Below, in pieces: positions 53,656 through 64,000 of a DNA stretch of 64,000 nucleotides. Each line of letters begins with the position of its first letter. Positions within the stretch are counted from its first letter, which is position 1. Source of the DNA: Paulownia fortunei (lineage: Eukaryota > Streptophyta > Magnoliopsida > Lamiales > Paulowniaceae); assembly GCA_019321725.1 (NCBI GenBank), contig CM033119.1, positions 17,558,694 through 17,622,693 on the forward strand. Direction: 5' to 3'. A model generated the notes under the pieces. That model worked only from the letters and a program-made list of their open reading frames with translations, had not been told where the DNA came from and made no database searches. The translations under genes and the position numbers were made by a program.

Positions 53656-54606
53656 CTATGGCAGCTTGATCTTATCTTCTGCTTCAATGGACTTCTTGCA
53701 ATGAGCAATTGCAGCTTGAATTGCAGCCTGTAACTCTTCCATGGTGCTGTCACTTTTGGTAGGACTAACAGTCCCACTTGCCACCAGAAGCCCACTATTT
53801 GTAGGAGAAGTCCTCATTGAGGCTGGTGCTGAGAATTCACCTGATCTCCTCCCCCTCATCTCTTTCTTGCTCCTCACCCTAAAATTCCCCTTATACGAAT
53901 ACTGCGGCTGCCGGAGAAATTCAGGATTCCCTCTCCTGTTTCTGAAGGAAAGAAATGGTTTAACCAATCTCATGTACCGCTTCACCATGTCGAATTTCGA
54001 TTTCTTTTTCTGCCTCTGATCATCATCTTTCTCTTGATGATCATGGTGATCTTTTTGTTCACGCCCTTTTCTCCATTTTGGCATCCCGAACAGGGAGAAG
54101 GATTTCGATTTCCCTCTCCCTTTTCCTTCCAGGACATGGCTGCTTTCTTGGCGATCATCATCAGTGTTGTTGTTGTAGTATTCGTCGCTGTTTCTTGTGA
54201 AACTTGTTTTGTTATAAATGTTGTCGTCTGGTTGTAATTCTTTTATTGGGAGAGTGAAGCTGTCCGGTGAATTGGTGGAGGAGCGGGGAGAGACGGAGAC
54301 AGGGAGGTGGGCGAGGAGGTGGAGGGGGAGTAAGTGTCCATGGAAGAAGATTTCATCAGCTGGAGATAAATCAATGGCGAATGGAGGAGGGGTTTTGGTT
54401 TTGTTATCCGGGATTTTCGCGGTGGGTGGGTGGAGGGAGATGGTGAAGGAGAATTCATGGGAAGGAGAGGATGAAGCTGAGGGTGGTGCTGAGGCTGCTG
54501 GATTGAGTTGTGCCTGCTTCTTTGCTTGTTGTCCATCTCTTTTGCCTTCATTCTTCTGCTTCTCTGCTGCTGCTTCATCCCTCAGTATTTGATGCTGTCT
54601 TTCCAT
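53656..54606 (-). CDS. BKI1: BRI1 kinase inhibitor 1-like protein (BKI1)
   Basis: A single-exon gene of 316 residues starting at the ATG at 54606. The order of motifs fits BKI1 and its MAKR relatives: an Ala/Ser-rich start, HEFSFTISLHPP at about 50-61, SPADEIFFHGHLLPLHLL at about 81-98, a basic segment GKGRGKSKSFSLFGMPKWRK at about 162-181, KFDMVKRYMRLVKPFLSFR, ASMRTSPTNSGLL near 262-274, and STMEELQAAIQAAIAHCKKS near the C-terminus, which matches the BRI1-interacting motif. BKI1 sits at the plasma membrane through its basic segment, blocks the brassinosteroid receptor kinase BRI1 when hormone is absent, and leaves the membrane when phosphorylated. The C-terminal motif favours BKI1 over other MAKR members. 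No signal peptide or membrane span is present, and no frame break is seen. Confidence 0.88.
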   Translation of the reverse strand: MERQHQILRDEAAAEKQKNEGKRDGQQAKKQAQLNPAASAPPSASSSPSHEFSFTISLHPPTAKIPDNKTKTPPPFAIDLSPADEIFFHGHLLPLHLLAHLPVSVSPRSSTNSPDSFTLPIKELQPDDNIYNKTSFTRNSDEYYNNNTDDDRQESSHVLEGKGRGKSKSFSLFGMPKWRKGREQKDHHDHQEKDDDQRQKKKSKFDMVKRYMRLVKPFLSFRNRRGNPEFLRQPQYSYKGNFRVRSKKEMRGRRSGEFSAPASMRTSPTNSGLLVASGTVSPTKSDSTMEELQAAIQAAIAHCKKSIEAEDKIKLP

Positions 54607-54609
54607 GAC

Positions 54610-57600
54610 TCTGATACAAGTTTTTTGTGCTCTTTTTTTTTTTTTTTCGGGTTACAAGAATTGGCAATTTTTTGTGGGAGATAAGGATAATCAGAAACCA
54701 GTGGAGGTTGTGGGGGGTGGGGTGGGGTGGGGGGGTGTTTGTTCTCTTCTCTTATGAATCTTGGCTTAAACTTTCTTTTGCATGCAGTGTACCCAATTAT
54801 ATTATTTATGGGCTTGACATGTTTTGGAAAGGAGGCATGTGGTGGCTGTGGAATGGAAGCTACAAAGAGTGGGGCCTTTTTTAAAACATCAGCTATTTGT
54901 TTACTGACTTTGGGAAAGTAGCAGTACAGAACTATGATTTGTAATAGATACAGTGGCAAATTATACATACAACTACCCTCCTCGTTTGAGGTGGTACTTG
55001 ATGTCATATTTTTTTTATTTAAAATAAAATTATTTAAATTTAATATATATATATATATATATATAAAATGGATTTTTTTGGGGATGGTGAATGTTTAGTA
55101 CTAAATTGTCCTAATGTTTTGGAATAGAAGTGGTTCCTTTGATAGGGGTGGGGTTGGGAAGTCATGTTCAAACTTCAAACCAGCTTTCATTCAAGAAGAA
55201 TCTTAGAATGCAGTACAAGTAGCATCTTTTTTTTTAACAGTAGAAGTAGATATTGTGAATAGATAATCTTAAAACTTTTTGACAGGCTTCATGCTTCCTT
55301 TTTTGAATGCATCTATTTTGGGAGGGGTGTTTCAATTCATTTTTTTATTTTCACTAAATGACAAAACTTTGAAAATTGAAATTAATTGTCTTAGCATCAA
55401 CTATAGATGAATATCCTCATATATATTTCATTCTCCCCACTTGAAATATTGAACTATAAATGAATCTAGTAACTTAAAATTTTCATATTATTTATTTAGA
55501 ATAAATGAGGAGGAAATTTCTTGTTACCACTCAAGTGGGTTTGGAAGGTATGGGAACTAGAGTAATGCAAAGACAAATAAGTTAGGTGAGTCGGATTAGA
55601 GTGATAGTTCGATTGGAATTTGAATTTATAATTAAAAAAAATTATGGTATAGGAAATTTCTCGTTAGCACTCAAGTGGGTTCGGAAGTTGTTGCATGTAT
55701 ATAAAATGATATTATAAAATAAAATGATGATATTATTATGTGTGATTTAATAACTCACAATTCTATTTAGATAATGTTCATATATATAGCATCTCGTAAA
55801 CCTAACAATAAATTCTCTTAAAATTTATATTTTTTTTCAAAAAAAAATTGTAATAATCAATCATCAAAGTACGAATAGGGCTAAGATTTTACATTATGTT
55901 AGATGTAACCAGTGACGGAGCTGGTGGGGGAGAATGGGACGACCACCTTCCTCAAGTTCATAAATTTTTTAAATTAATATAAATTTTATTTCGTTCTAAA
56001 AAATTAAAAATATATTTTTATCTATTATTTTTAAGAAAAAAAAAAATCTCGCCCGCCAATATCAATTTTCTGGCTCCGTGGATGTAACAAATGGTGGTTA
56101 ACATTTTCTTACCTCATGGTGTTGTGTGACACATCATTGTCTAGTGTTGACAACTTATGTAACTATGTTCTTTTTCTCATTTGTCTATTAATTTCATTTA
56201 ATGTGGTTTTGATGAAAAGTTCATGGAAATTGAACTTTAGATATTTAGAAGACACAAATTAAACTACTTGAAATAGACTACCCATGGAGATTTAAATACA
56301 CAAGTTTTGTACCACATGAGAACTTGACGGTGATTAAACAATTCCCTCGACAACATTACATTATTCTATACTAATAATATGTCACCTAAAATCTTCCGAA
56401 ACTCCCACCAAAACTACATATCAATTTAAGAAATATCAAGGAAGTCTCTTACTTGCTACCGTTCTAGCATATTATATTATTTTTTTTTTTTATAATTTTG
56501 ACGTTATTAAACTTTCCAATCTTACTATTGTCAGTGTTATTTAATCTCTCGATTAGTTTTTTTTTATGAGTTTATTATTATAATAAAAAGTTAATTAATT
56601 AGACCAATTAACCATAGCAAGAAAGTCATAAAAAATAAAATAAATTACAAAAACTACTCTTGAAATTTGGACTATTTACAAAAAAATATATCTAAATTTG
56701 TAAATTACAAATACCCCATTAATATTTATTTTTATTTTACAAATTGCATCTATTGATAGGATATTCGTAAAACAAAGACAGATTTCAAGATAATATATGT
56801 AATATATCAAGAATATATTAGTAATTTTGAAAGAAATTTTTTTTTTTTTATAATTAAATTAAATTTTAAGAATAAATTTTACAATTTATCAAAAAAACAA
56901 AAAATTAATTAGTAGGAGACTAAAACTTCCCCATCCCGTGAAGCAATCCTCATGGAAAACGAGTTTTGGTGGCTGAATTTTGAGTCCCTATACACAAAGA
57001 TTCGGATGGATATTGTACCAAGTAATGTCAGCATACATGCAAATGATTCGATGTCTGGAAAAGACCAGATTGTCCCCACCATCCTCCAATGGTTTCATCA
57101 AACAGACAACATGAATGACTTTTGAAAAATCTTCCTCGGACAGACACAAACACAGTTTACCATTCAGTTAAAAAAAGCATCATCATGGCTGCTCAAAGGT
57201 TTCATTTAACGAGTCAAGAAAATTCTATCCTACACATGGTGAAATATGTCGAACAAATTCGAATTTTGATCAGGATAATCGTGTGTAGATCTCAGATATT
57301 TGTTATGTTTTGATAGAAAAAATTTTAAATTTATCATTTTACTTCTTGAAGATGGCTAAAATGACCAAAGAGGACAAAATCCATATTTTTTTACACGGAT
57401 CCTAAATCACTTAACCTCAGGGTTGGATCTAACCTGATTCACGAACCGTTGATCATCCTGACATCCGTATATAGTGTCTTTCAAATCAAAACACTTATCT
57501 CAATATGGAGGAATCATGCCTAAATCTTATAGACGAACGTTTATGAATAGTCCTCATTTATCTTATTATAAAGTAAGTGGTATTAAAATAACTTAATTTT

Positions 57601-59060
57601 TTAACTTGATTTAGCGATCTAAATATCTCGACCTGACTTAAGCATTGGGGTACCAATCGAGAACAATCCCTCCTAGCAGGACATGTATTCGTCTTGCAAA
57701 TCTTTCCAACTCAAATCATTACCTTAGTCTCGATCACCTCGATCCAAACTAAAAAAAAATAATTAGACCTAATCTCGAAGTAATTATGATTTCCAAATCA
57801 CATTTAATTGAGTGATTATCAGATATAACTAAAAGTCAGAACTTAAACATATCACGGACGAGGGGGTCGGAGACACGTGTACACTATGGTCCATTAGACC
57901 ATCTTGTCATAGAAAAACTTTGTTTGCTTAGTTAAGGACGACATCTCAATCATAGAGGCATTATTTTGGATGGACAGAGTCACCTTTTCTAGTTAACCAC
58001 TCAAAAAGCATTTTGTATGAATCTAAAGATAAGAGATGGGAAAGAGGAGGGGTTGGGGGGGGGGGAGGAGATTGCAAAGTTTTTGTCTTATGTCACGTTG
58101 TATGCTGGCTTGTCTTCCTAAGACTCTTCTGTCTCGAGAGAACGCGAGTGGAAAAAGCAGAAAAACAGAAAAGGATTTCCCACCAAGGATCTTTGAGGGA
58201 TTGACTGTGATATCTTTGTTGTTGCATGCCATGTTTGCTTCCCCAACAACACCCCCCCCCCCCCCCCCCCCACATGAATCCCACCACATGAATAATTTTG
58301 AATGTCTCAAGATCCAGAAACTTGATCCTTCTGAGAAAGAGGGGGGGATGGTCTGTTTAACTTCTTGCAGCAGCATTCAGGTCTGCAGCAGCCTACCCGC
58401 AGTAGTTTATTCATAGTACTTGTTCTTTTCTTCTTGATTCACAGTTACTAACATAATTATATATCATATCAGTGCATGATTATAAGCAGTATAATTATGA
58501 AGCAATCTCACAATGCATGATATGACTAAAATTGACAGACAAAAATGAAGTGATTTTCTATTCTGAATGTTTATCTTCCTCACAGAAGGAAGAATAAAAC
58601 AATGTTACATTAAAAAATTAATGCTGTCCAAGAGGAGAAAAATCCTAAGAACTCTAGTCAAGCATTCTGTGTGGCAATATTACAATGAGGATAGCTTTCA
58701 ATTGTTGTTAGCTATGTGAAGGGAAATTATATGTGGAAATGTACTCGGAGCAAATAAGCTATCTCTGATCTGTTCTACGGTAATTGTACATAAGGAGACT
58801 TACTCATCTTTGATTGGAGGAAGGCATACCCACGATTTTATCCATTGTCATCAAGGGTTCCAACTCACGTCACAACTCATAAATCTTCATCTTCAAGACC
58901 AAACCCAGCAGAAGCAAAAACATTGTGTTGTGTCTTAGGTATTCACAATAGGGTTTCAATTACTCTTACTAGATTATGGCGATGGAAGGGAATTTATCTT
59001 GTCAGACACAATGGCCTTCTCAGTATGATCAGTTTGAGAACAGGAACAATCAAGGGATGA
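54610..59060. other. Intergenic region between BKI1 and PP2C
   Basis: 54610-55100 is probably the BKI1 leader and promoter, with a (TA)n tract at 55046-55066. The rest shows no gene. Short homopolymer tracts of G (58055-58065) and C (58252-58271) create long open frames on both strands that have low-complexity Gly or Pro runs and no family support. Confidence 0.5.
58055..58271 (+). repeat. G11 and C20 homopolymer tracts about 190 bases apart
   Basis: Eleven G at 58055-58065 and twenty C at 58252-58271 on the same strand are complementary and could form a hairpin with a loop of about 185 bases. The C tract on the minus strand is a long G run that could form a quadruplex. Exact tract lengths may be unreliable because homopolymers are prone to sequencing error. 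Confidence 0.8.
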
Positions 59061-59079
59061 ACTAGTTCAAGGAGATTGA

Positions 59080-62000
59080 CTATTCACTTCCACTATTATA
59101 TCTAGCAGCTGGTAAAACAGGGAAATAGAAAAGCAATAAATACGGTTGCAAGACTTCAAAAAATTTCCATGGAATGCAGTAATAGAATAGGCATACCTCC
59201 AGAAGGTCTTCTCCCTTCCATGGCCTCTTTCTTCTCTTGGCAGCTCGAGCAAAGGAAAGGACCATCCAAGGCCGCGATTTTTTCGAACCAGTTGTTCCTG
59301 CATGTATTGATATACCTTTTCCAGGTTTCATTTCTACTTGGCAAACCGCACATATGAACAGCTTAAACATATTGCAGATTGGGTACTTTGAGTCCAACCT
59401 ATATTACACAACAAACAAATTAAATCATCAAAATCTCACTTTGCTAGTTCAGAGTTAGACGTATTCTCAAAAAGATACTCTTCACAATATTCAGATGAGA
59501 AACCACTAGGAAAAAAATAGGAGTACTAAATACAACACCATTCAGACCTTTCTGAAAGTGAAGCTGATCCTTCCTCAAAGAGTTCCTCCACCACATCTAG
59601 TTCGCAAAATTCTTCCTTGCCAGCCTGAGAAGATGACTCTGAAGGCTTTTTGCGAAACATAGATTTAAAGACTCCTTTTCCTTGCTTCTTTGGAGGAGGT
59701 GGTTTTGGAGGATCAGGCTTCTCTGGAGGTTGTATATCTACGACAATACAGGTTGTATCATCTCGAAGACCTTTCACCTGTACGGCTTCCTGCAAGTATG
59801 AGAAGGGGAAAATTGGATAACCAAATATACAATGAGACCAAGTGAAATATCAAGCTGTAAAAAAATTACTTTGACAATCTGTGAAGCTGCCGCATCTGCT
59901 GGCATCCCTCTACAACATTCAAAAGCTGTTTCTGCAGATAATGCATCCCAAACACCATCACTTGAGATAATAAGTCTTCCACCAGTTGATGATAGCTGCA
60001 GATATGACAAATGAAATGGTTTAGCATAGAATTGTTCTTATTCACAATTACAACTATGGAGTATAGCTCCATAAATATTTTATTTTCATGCAAAAGTAAC
60101 TCAAACGGCCAAATAAAATAAAATAAAATAATTATCACCTGTTTTAGATAGAAGTAGGATCTCTCGAAGAATTATGAACGCCCATCAGATTTTTATTTTC
60201 TCACTGCATGCAATCTTTGATTTAATTTGACTAGGCTTTACCTATTCCATTGATAATGTGTGGTGTTGTAAAACGAGATTGAGACTAGCTAATGAAGATA
60301 ACAGTGATTGAAGGCGATATCATCATGAACAATGGACCAAGAAATTAGTTTCCCATACTATTCACTTAGAAGCTCATTCTTGGTCAAAGTCATAGATATT
60401 CATTGATAATGACATTCTGGGTTCCATGGCATAAACTATTTAATCAGGGAAACATAACAATCATAAAATGGTCATCCATGTGGACCATGTTCCAAAGTAT
60501 GCAAACCATCTCCAGACATTCATGACCAAACACCAAAGGATGGAACATGCAATGCAAAAAACTCCATTTTTAAAATATTAATATTTTTGGGTAAAACAAA
60601 CTTTTATCTAGATATATTTTACTGTCTTTACGGGTGATTTTGACTTGAAAATACCATGCATCTTCTAAATTCTGCTCATCAGATTATAGTTAAAAAGTTT
60701 AATTTTGAAAGCTATACTTCATCAGTTTTATTGTTTCTATAGAACAGCTTCCCCTGCAATTGGCATTGTGAAAGAAAAATTGCACAGAGGTTCACAAGCA
60801 CTAGTATAACTTTTCGATCAGAGTAAAATATATTTAGTTGGTCTCAGTAGACAGAATGGCTCAAATTCAGCAAGCAGAATTTCATGATAAGAAACAAACC
60901 TTTACTTGCTTTACATGGGGTACAGGAACTATGAACTCTCCAACATCCATATCGCCAATGGATCGTGAAAGACACAAGCCACCAGGCCAACATCTTAATG
61001 GACCAATCTACATAGAACCAGAGCACTTGTAAGATTAAAAACTATACCCAAAAGAGCAAAATTAATTGAAAGTTGGAGAACCCAGGTTAATGTTTATTGT
61101 CCCTTGATTGCCAAAACTGAAAGAAGAATATTTATTGCATCCCATGCAATTTCATGGCGACACAAATATATACAAGAGACGAGCCACAGAATTCTACACT
61201 GACTGCACATGGGAGTGCTCAAGTTTGAAATAATAGATCATGTAAAATTCCAAGATAGGTAACAGTCTAATTTCCTCAAAACGTCATACACATCCACATG
61301 AGCAGTTGAATTTACACCAGATATAGAAAAAATAATTACACACATGCACATATGTATAGAATAGTTTCACCATCCAGTAGTTTTTCCAATCAGTAATGTT
61401 TTCTGCTACTAATCCAAAGCCAGGTATACCATTACTTAACAAAAAGGGAGTGCCTCTATGAGTAGTGAGAAGAAGAGTACCTCTGTGCCACCTCCAGTAT
61501 TAAGCCGACCAACTTCACCGCCACTTGCAGTTATTCGTTCCCTCCTGTTTCACCAATAATCAGAGAACTGAAATTTTATTGTAAAAGAACCATCCATATT
61601 ATCAGGTGAAAATAACAAATTACTTACTCTTCTTCACTGCAGTCAAGTCTATGATCTGCTGACAGATAATATATTGCCCCTTCAGCAGATTCAAGTACAC
61701 CACGAGAATCACCAACTGATGCAACAGTTAAGACCCATCCCTCTATTATTACAAAGGTAACTGTTGTTCCCGAAGTTTGTGCTGATACATCAGAACCAGA
61801 AATGAGCAGCCATTTGCATATGAGAGAGAGAGAGAGAGAGCGTATGAAATTCACGTGGTGACTACTATGAAGAGGAAGAGGTAATTTAAAATACAAACAT
61901 CAACTAAAGTCAGTCACGATGTATTAACAGATGAAAGACCTAATAGCTACAAAGCCTAATGTAATTTTTTTTTCCCATACGCAAACTGAAACCTGAAAAC

Positions 62001-63925
62001 TACATGAATTTGAAAAGAATAAATATTCTCAATTTGACACATAACTAAAACAGTAATTCAATTAACTCTAGGCTCTAGCAACTTGAGATGCACACAAAAT
62101 CAGGGTTAAGCAACTAGCAAGATCTGACATTTAGAAGTTCATTGTATCATGATCATGCAACAAAACCAATGCTGTCCACTTCTTCGGCCAATATTCTGAT
62201 CTATATCATAAAAGATGTTTTTTGCTGAAAATGAGTAAATGGGGGCTTAAAAGGTTTTAAAAAAATCATTTGAATCCATTCTAGTGTGTGCATCAAAAAC
62301 TCGGATGATCCTTGCAATATTTCTGGTGAACTGAATCAGAAACAAACTTCACTAACTATCTCTGGAAACTGTTATTTTCTTATGAATCTGCTGGTGTCTT
62401 TTGCAGTGAAACATGGGAATACCGCATGGAAATCTTTAAAGATGTAGATTCACAGTTAACAAAATGTCAAATTTATCATACGAATTTTTTTTCAAAATTG
62501 GCTTTGATAATTTCCCATCAATATGGATTCCAGCAATGAATATTTTTTTTACAGTTTTGTAAGGATTTTTCTTTCCCAAGTGCCAAAGTCATGATCCAAT
62601 TCCATATTGACAATCGACCTGCAACTGAATCCAGCTGGGCTTTTTGCTGTGTTCAAGATAAATAGTTGAAATTTATTTAAAAATTCATTAGATATAGCGG
62701 AACTCCACAAGTATAATTATAACCATGAAGTTTAATGTTTGACAGCACATATCTAAACAAAGTAGCTTGCATGGTGGAGGCTTAATGGCAATCATACTCT
62801 ACTTACAATCAATTCTTCAATTAAATGCAAGTTCTAGTAAATGACTGTTTACAAAGATAGTTATACCTCTTTCCTGGAAATCTTTATCAGTTTTCACAAA
62901 CCCTGCAACCAAAGCCCTGGGCAATGCCGAGACCCACTCATCACTGTTAAGATCTGGTGGAATAGCAGTCAAGACATTGTTCAAGAGGTTCTCCTTGGCA
63001 TATATAGCAGCTGCAGATCCATTGTGACCATCAAATAACTGAAAAGAAGAATTTTGAAAAAATAATATCTGTAAGAAGAAAGCAAAGGAAGGAATGTGAA
63101 CGCAAGGTAAGAGTTTAAATCCCTTTGTAAAACAGACACAATTTACCATTTATTTTGATAGATGAAAGGACACATGTTATCGGTCATCATTAAAAAATAA
63201 CAGAATTGCATCCTCCCTATGCACAATTAGCACACTTAGACCTATCAGTTCTTCAAGTCCCAAAGTAATAGGAAGGGTGATGATCGTTAAAGATAAGAGA
63301 ACAGCATCCACACTAATCATGATTAGCACACTCAAATCTACCATTTCTTCAACACAGGACATTGAAGAAAAAATCATGTCTCCGACATATGACATGCCAA
63401 TTCTAGCTGCTAAATAATAAATGAGAGAAATCTAAATGCCTCCAATAAAAGCTGGTATTACACCAATATGTTCCCACATCAATGAACTGACATTTCTTAT
63501 TCAACCTTTTCATTTCATTCTCAAGGCAGAGAATCCGTTGCGACGAGTATCAACAAGCTTAACAGAAACATATCAACAATCATTTTATGGAACAAATAAA
63601 AATAAGAATCAATTCAGACACTCTGCATCAACTAAGATCATATCAAAAGCTCAAATCACGCAGAGTCCAGTTCCACAACTACAAAACTGACAATGATAAT
63701 AAAAGAAGGGTTATAACATTATACCGCAAAAACAGAATATGTGGTGACTCCATCGCCTAAGACCCGTTGACATTCGGTCTTGATGAATGTAAAGTCCTCG
63801 CCTTTCTTGCTCTGACTGGCCTGACCGTGCAAAATCTCGGGCTTTTCGATCTTCTCATTGGCCAATTCCCGCTTTAACAAGACTGATAATGGGACCGTCT
63901 GATGGTCACCACTCTTAGACAACAT
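59080..63925 (-). CDS. Protein phosphatase 2C (PP2C12-like), C-terminal frameshift
   Basis: Nine exons: 63925-63725, 63038-62867, 61781-61628, 61544-61481, 61007-60900, 59995-59870, 59789-59548, 59398-59197 and 59108-59080. The catalytic core is intact, with PP2C metal and phosphate motifs in order: LFDGHNGSAAA (residues 68-78), VASVGDSRGVL (144-154), GGLCLSRSIGDMDVG, SSDGVWDALS (244-253) and RDDTTCIVVD (284-293). A Pro/Lys-rich linker follows, then a Cys-rich tail beginning YPICNMFKLFICAVCQVE. Near 59266 one G is missing relative to the family (CCTTGGATGG where CCTTGGGATGG is expected). This shifts the frame after residue 400 and loses the second Cys pair, CSSCQEKK, which is still readable in the next frame. 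With the base present, exon 9 would close the protein at 59080 with about 432 residues. As given, the frame runs on to a stop at 59067, about 436 residues. The fold is a Mn/Mg-dependent Ser/Thr phosphatase. It resembles Arabidopsis PP2C12. Confidence 0.9.
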
Positions 63926-64000
63926 TGCTAGCCCCCAGTTATTCCCAAGAACACAAATTAACAGATTCTCCTTTTCCTACCTTTTTCTTTTCACAAGATT

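Noticed and set aside
54218..54592. 124-residue plus-strand frame opposite BKI1
   Set aside because: An antisense shadow of the BKI1 coding region, without support of its own.
58013..58416. Gly- or Pro-run frames on both strands
   Set aside because: Created by the G and C homopolymer tracts; no family match and unreliable tract lengths.
1..64000. CRISPR arrays, operons, phage or bacterial defence systems
   Set aside because: No regularly spaced repeats with unique spacers and no such proteins; all content is that of a plant nuclear genome.

Overview
This window is nuclear DNA from a flowering plant, very probably a eudicot. It is AT-rich, its genes have many small GT-AG introns, and every protein gene belongs to a plant family (xylan glucuronosyltransferase, chloroplast import factor, plant lipin, BKI1, plant PP2C). 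The general look would suit an asterid such as a Lamiales species, but I cannot prove that from the sequence. No bacterial, viral or CRISPR-like system is present, and I found no wholly new biological system. The most interesting signals are gene-structure anomalies.

Layout. 1-5900 is AT-rich intergenic DNA with a roughly 1 kb inverted-repeat element and other repeat remnants. 6026-9808 (minus) is a three-exon GUX-type GT8 glycosyltransferase; its long second intron holds an intact tRNA-Arg(CCU) gene on the opposite strand. 12863-18055 (minus) is an eight-exon TIC22 gene. 18060-35500 is a repeat-rich stretch with a tandem duplication: two copies of a block of about 5 kb, each ending in a small EF-hand gene on the plus strand. 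The first EF-hand copy is killed by a stop codon and the second is intact; a third, more distant and frameshifted copy lies at 35184. Copies of a tRNA-derived SINE-like element are scattered here.

36406-45570 (minus) is a phosphatidate phosphatase (PAH, plant lipin) gene in which one conserved internal exon appears to be missing, although a downstream acceptor would keep the reading frame. 46000-53600 is intergenic with MITE-like elements. 53656-54606 (minus) is a single-exon BKI1-like gene. 59080-63925 (minus) is a nine-exon PP2C gene with a one-base frameshift in its cysteine-rich C-terminal tail.

The genes do not form a pathway or operon. They cover cell-wall xylan decoration, plastid protein import, calcium sensing, lipid metabolism, brassinosteroid signalling and protein dephosphorylation. 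All five large protein genes are on the minus strand; the tRNA and the EF-hand family are on the plus strand. Exon boundaries were read by eye from GT/AG sites, reading-frame continuity and remembered family sequences, so they are models rather than transcript-confirmed structures.
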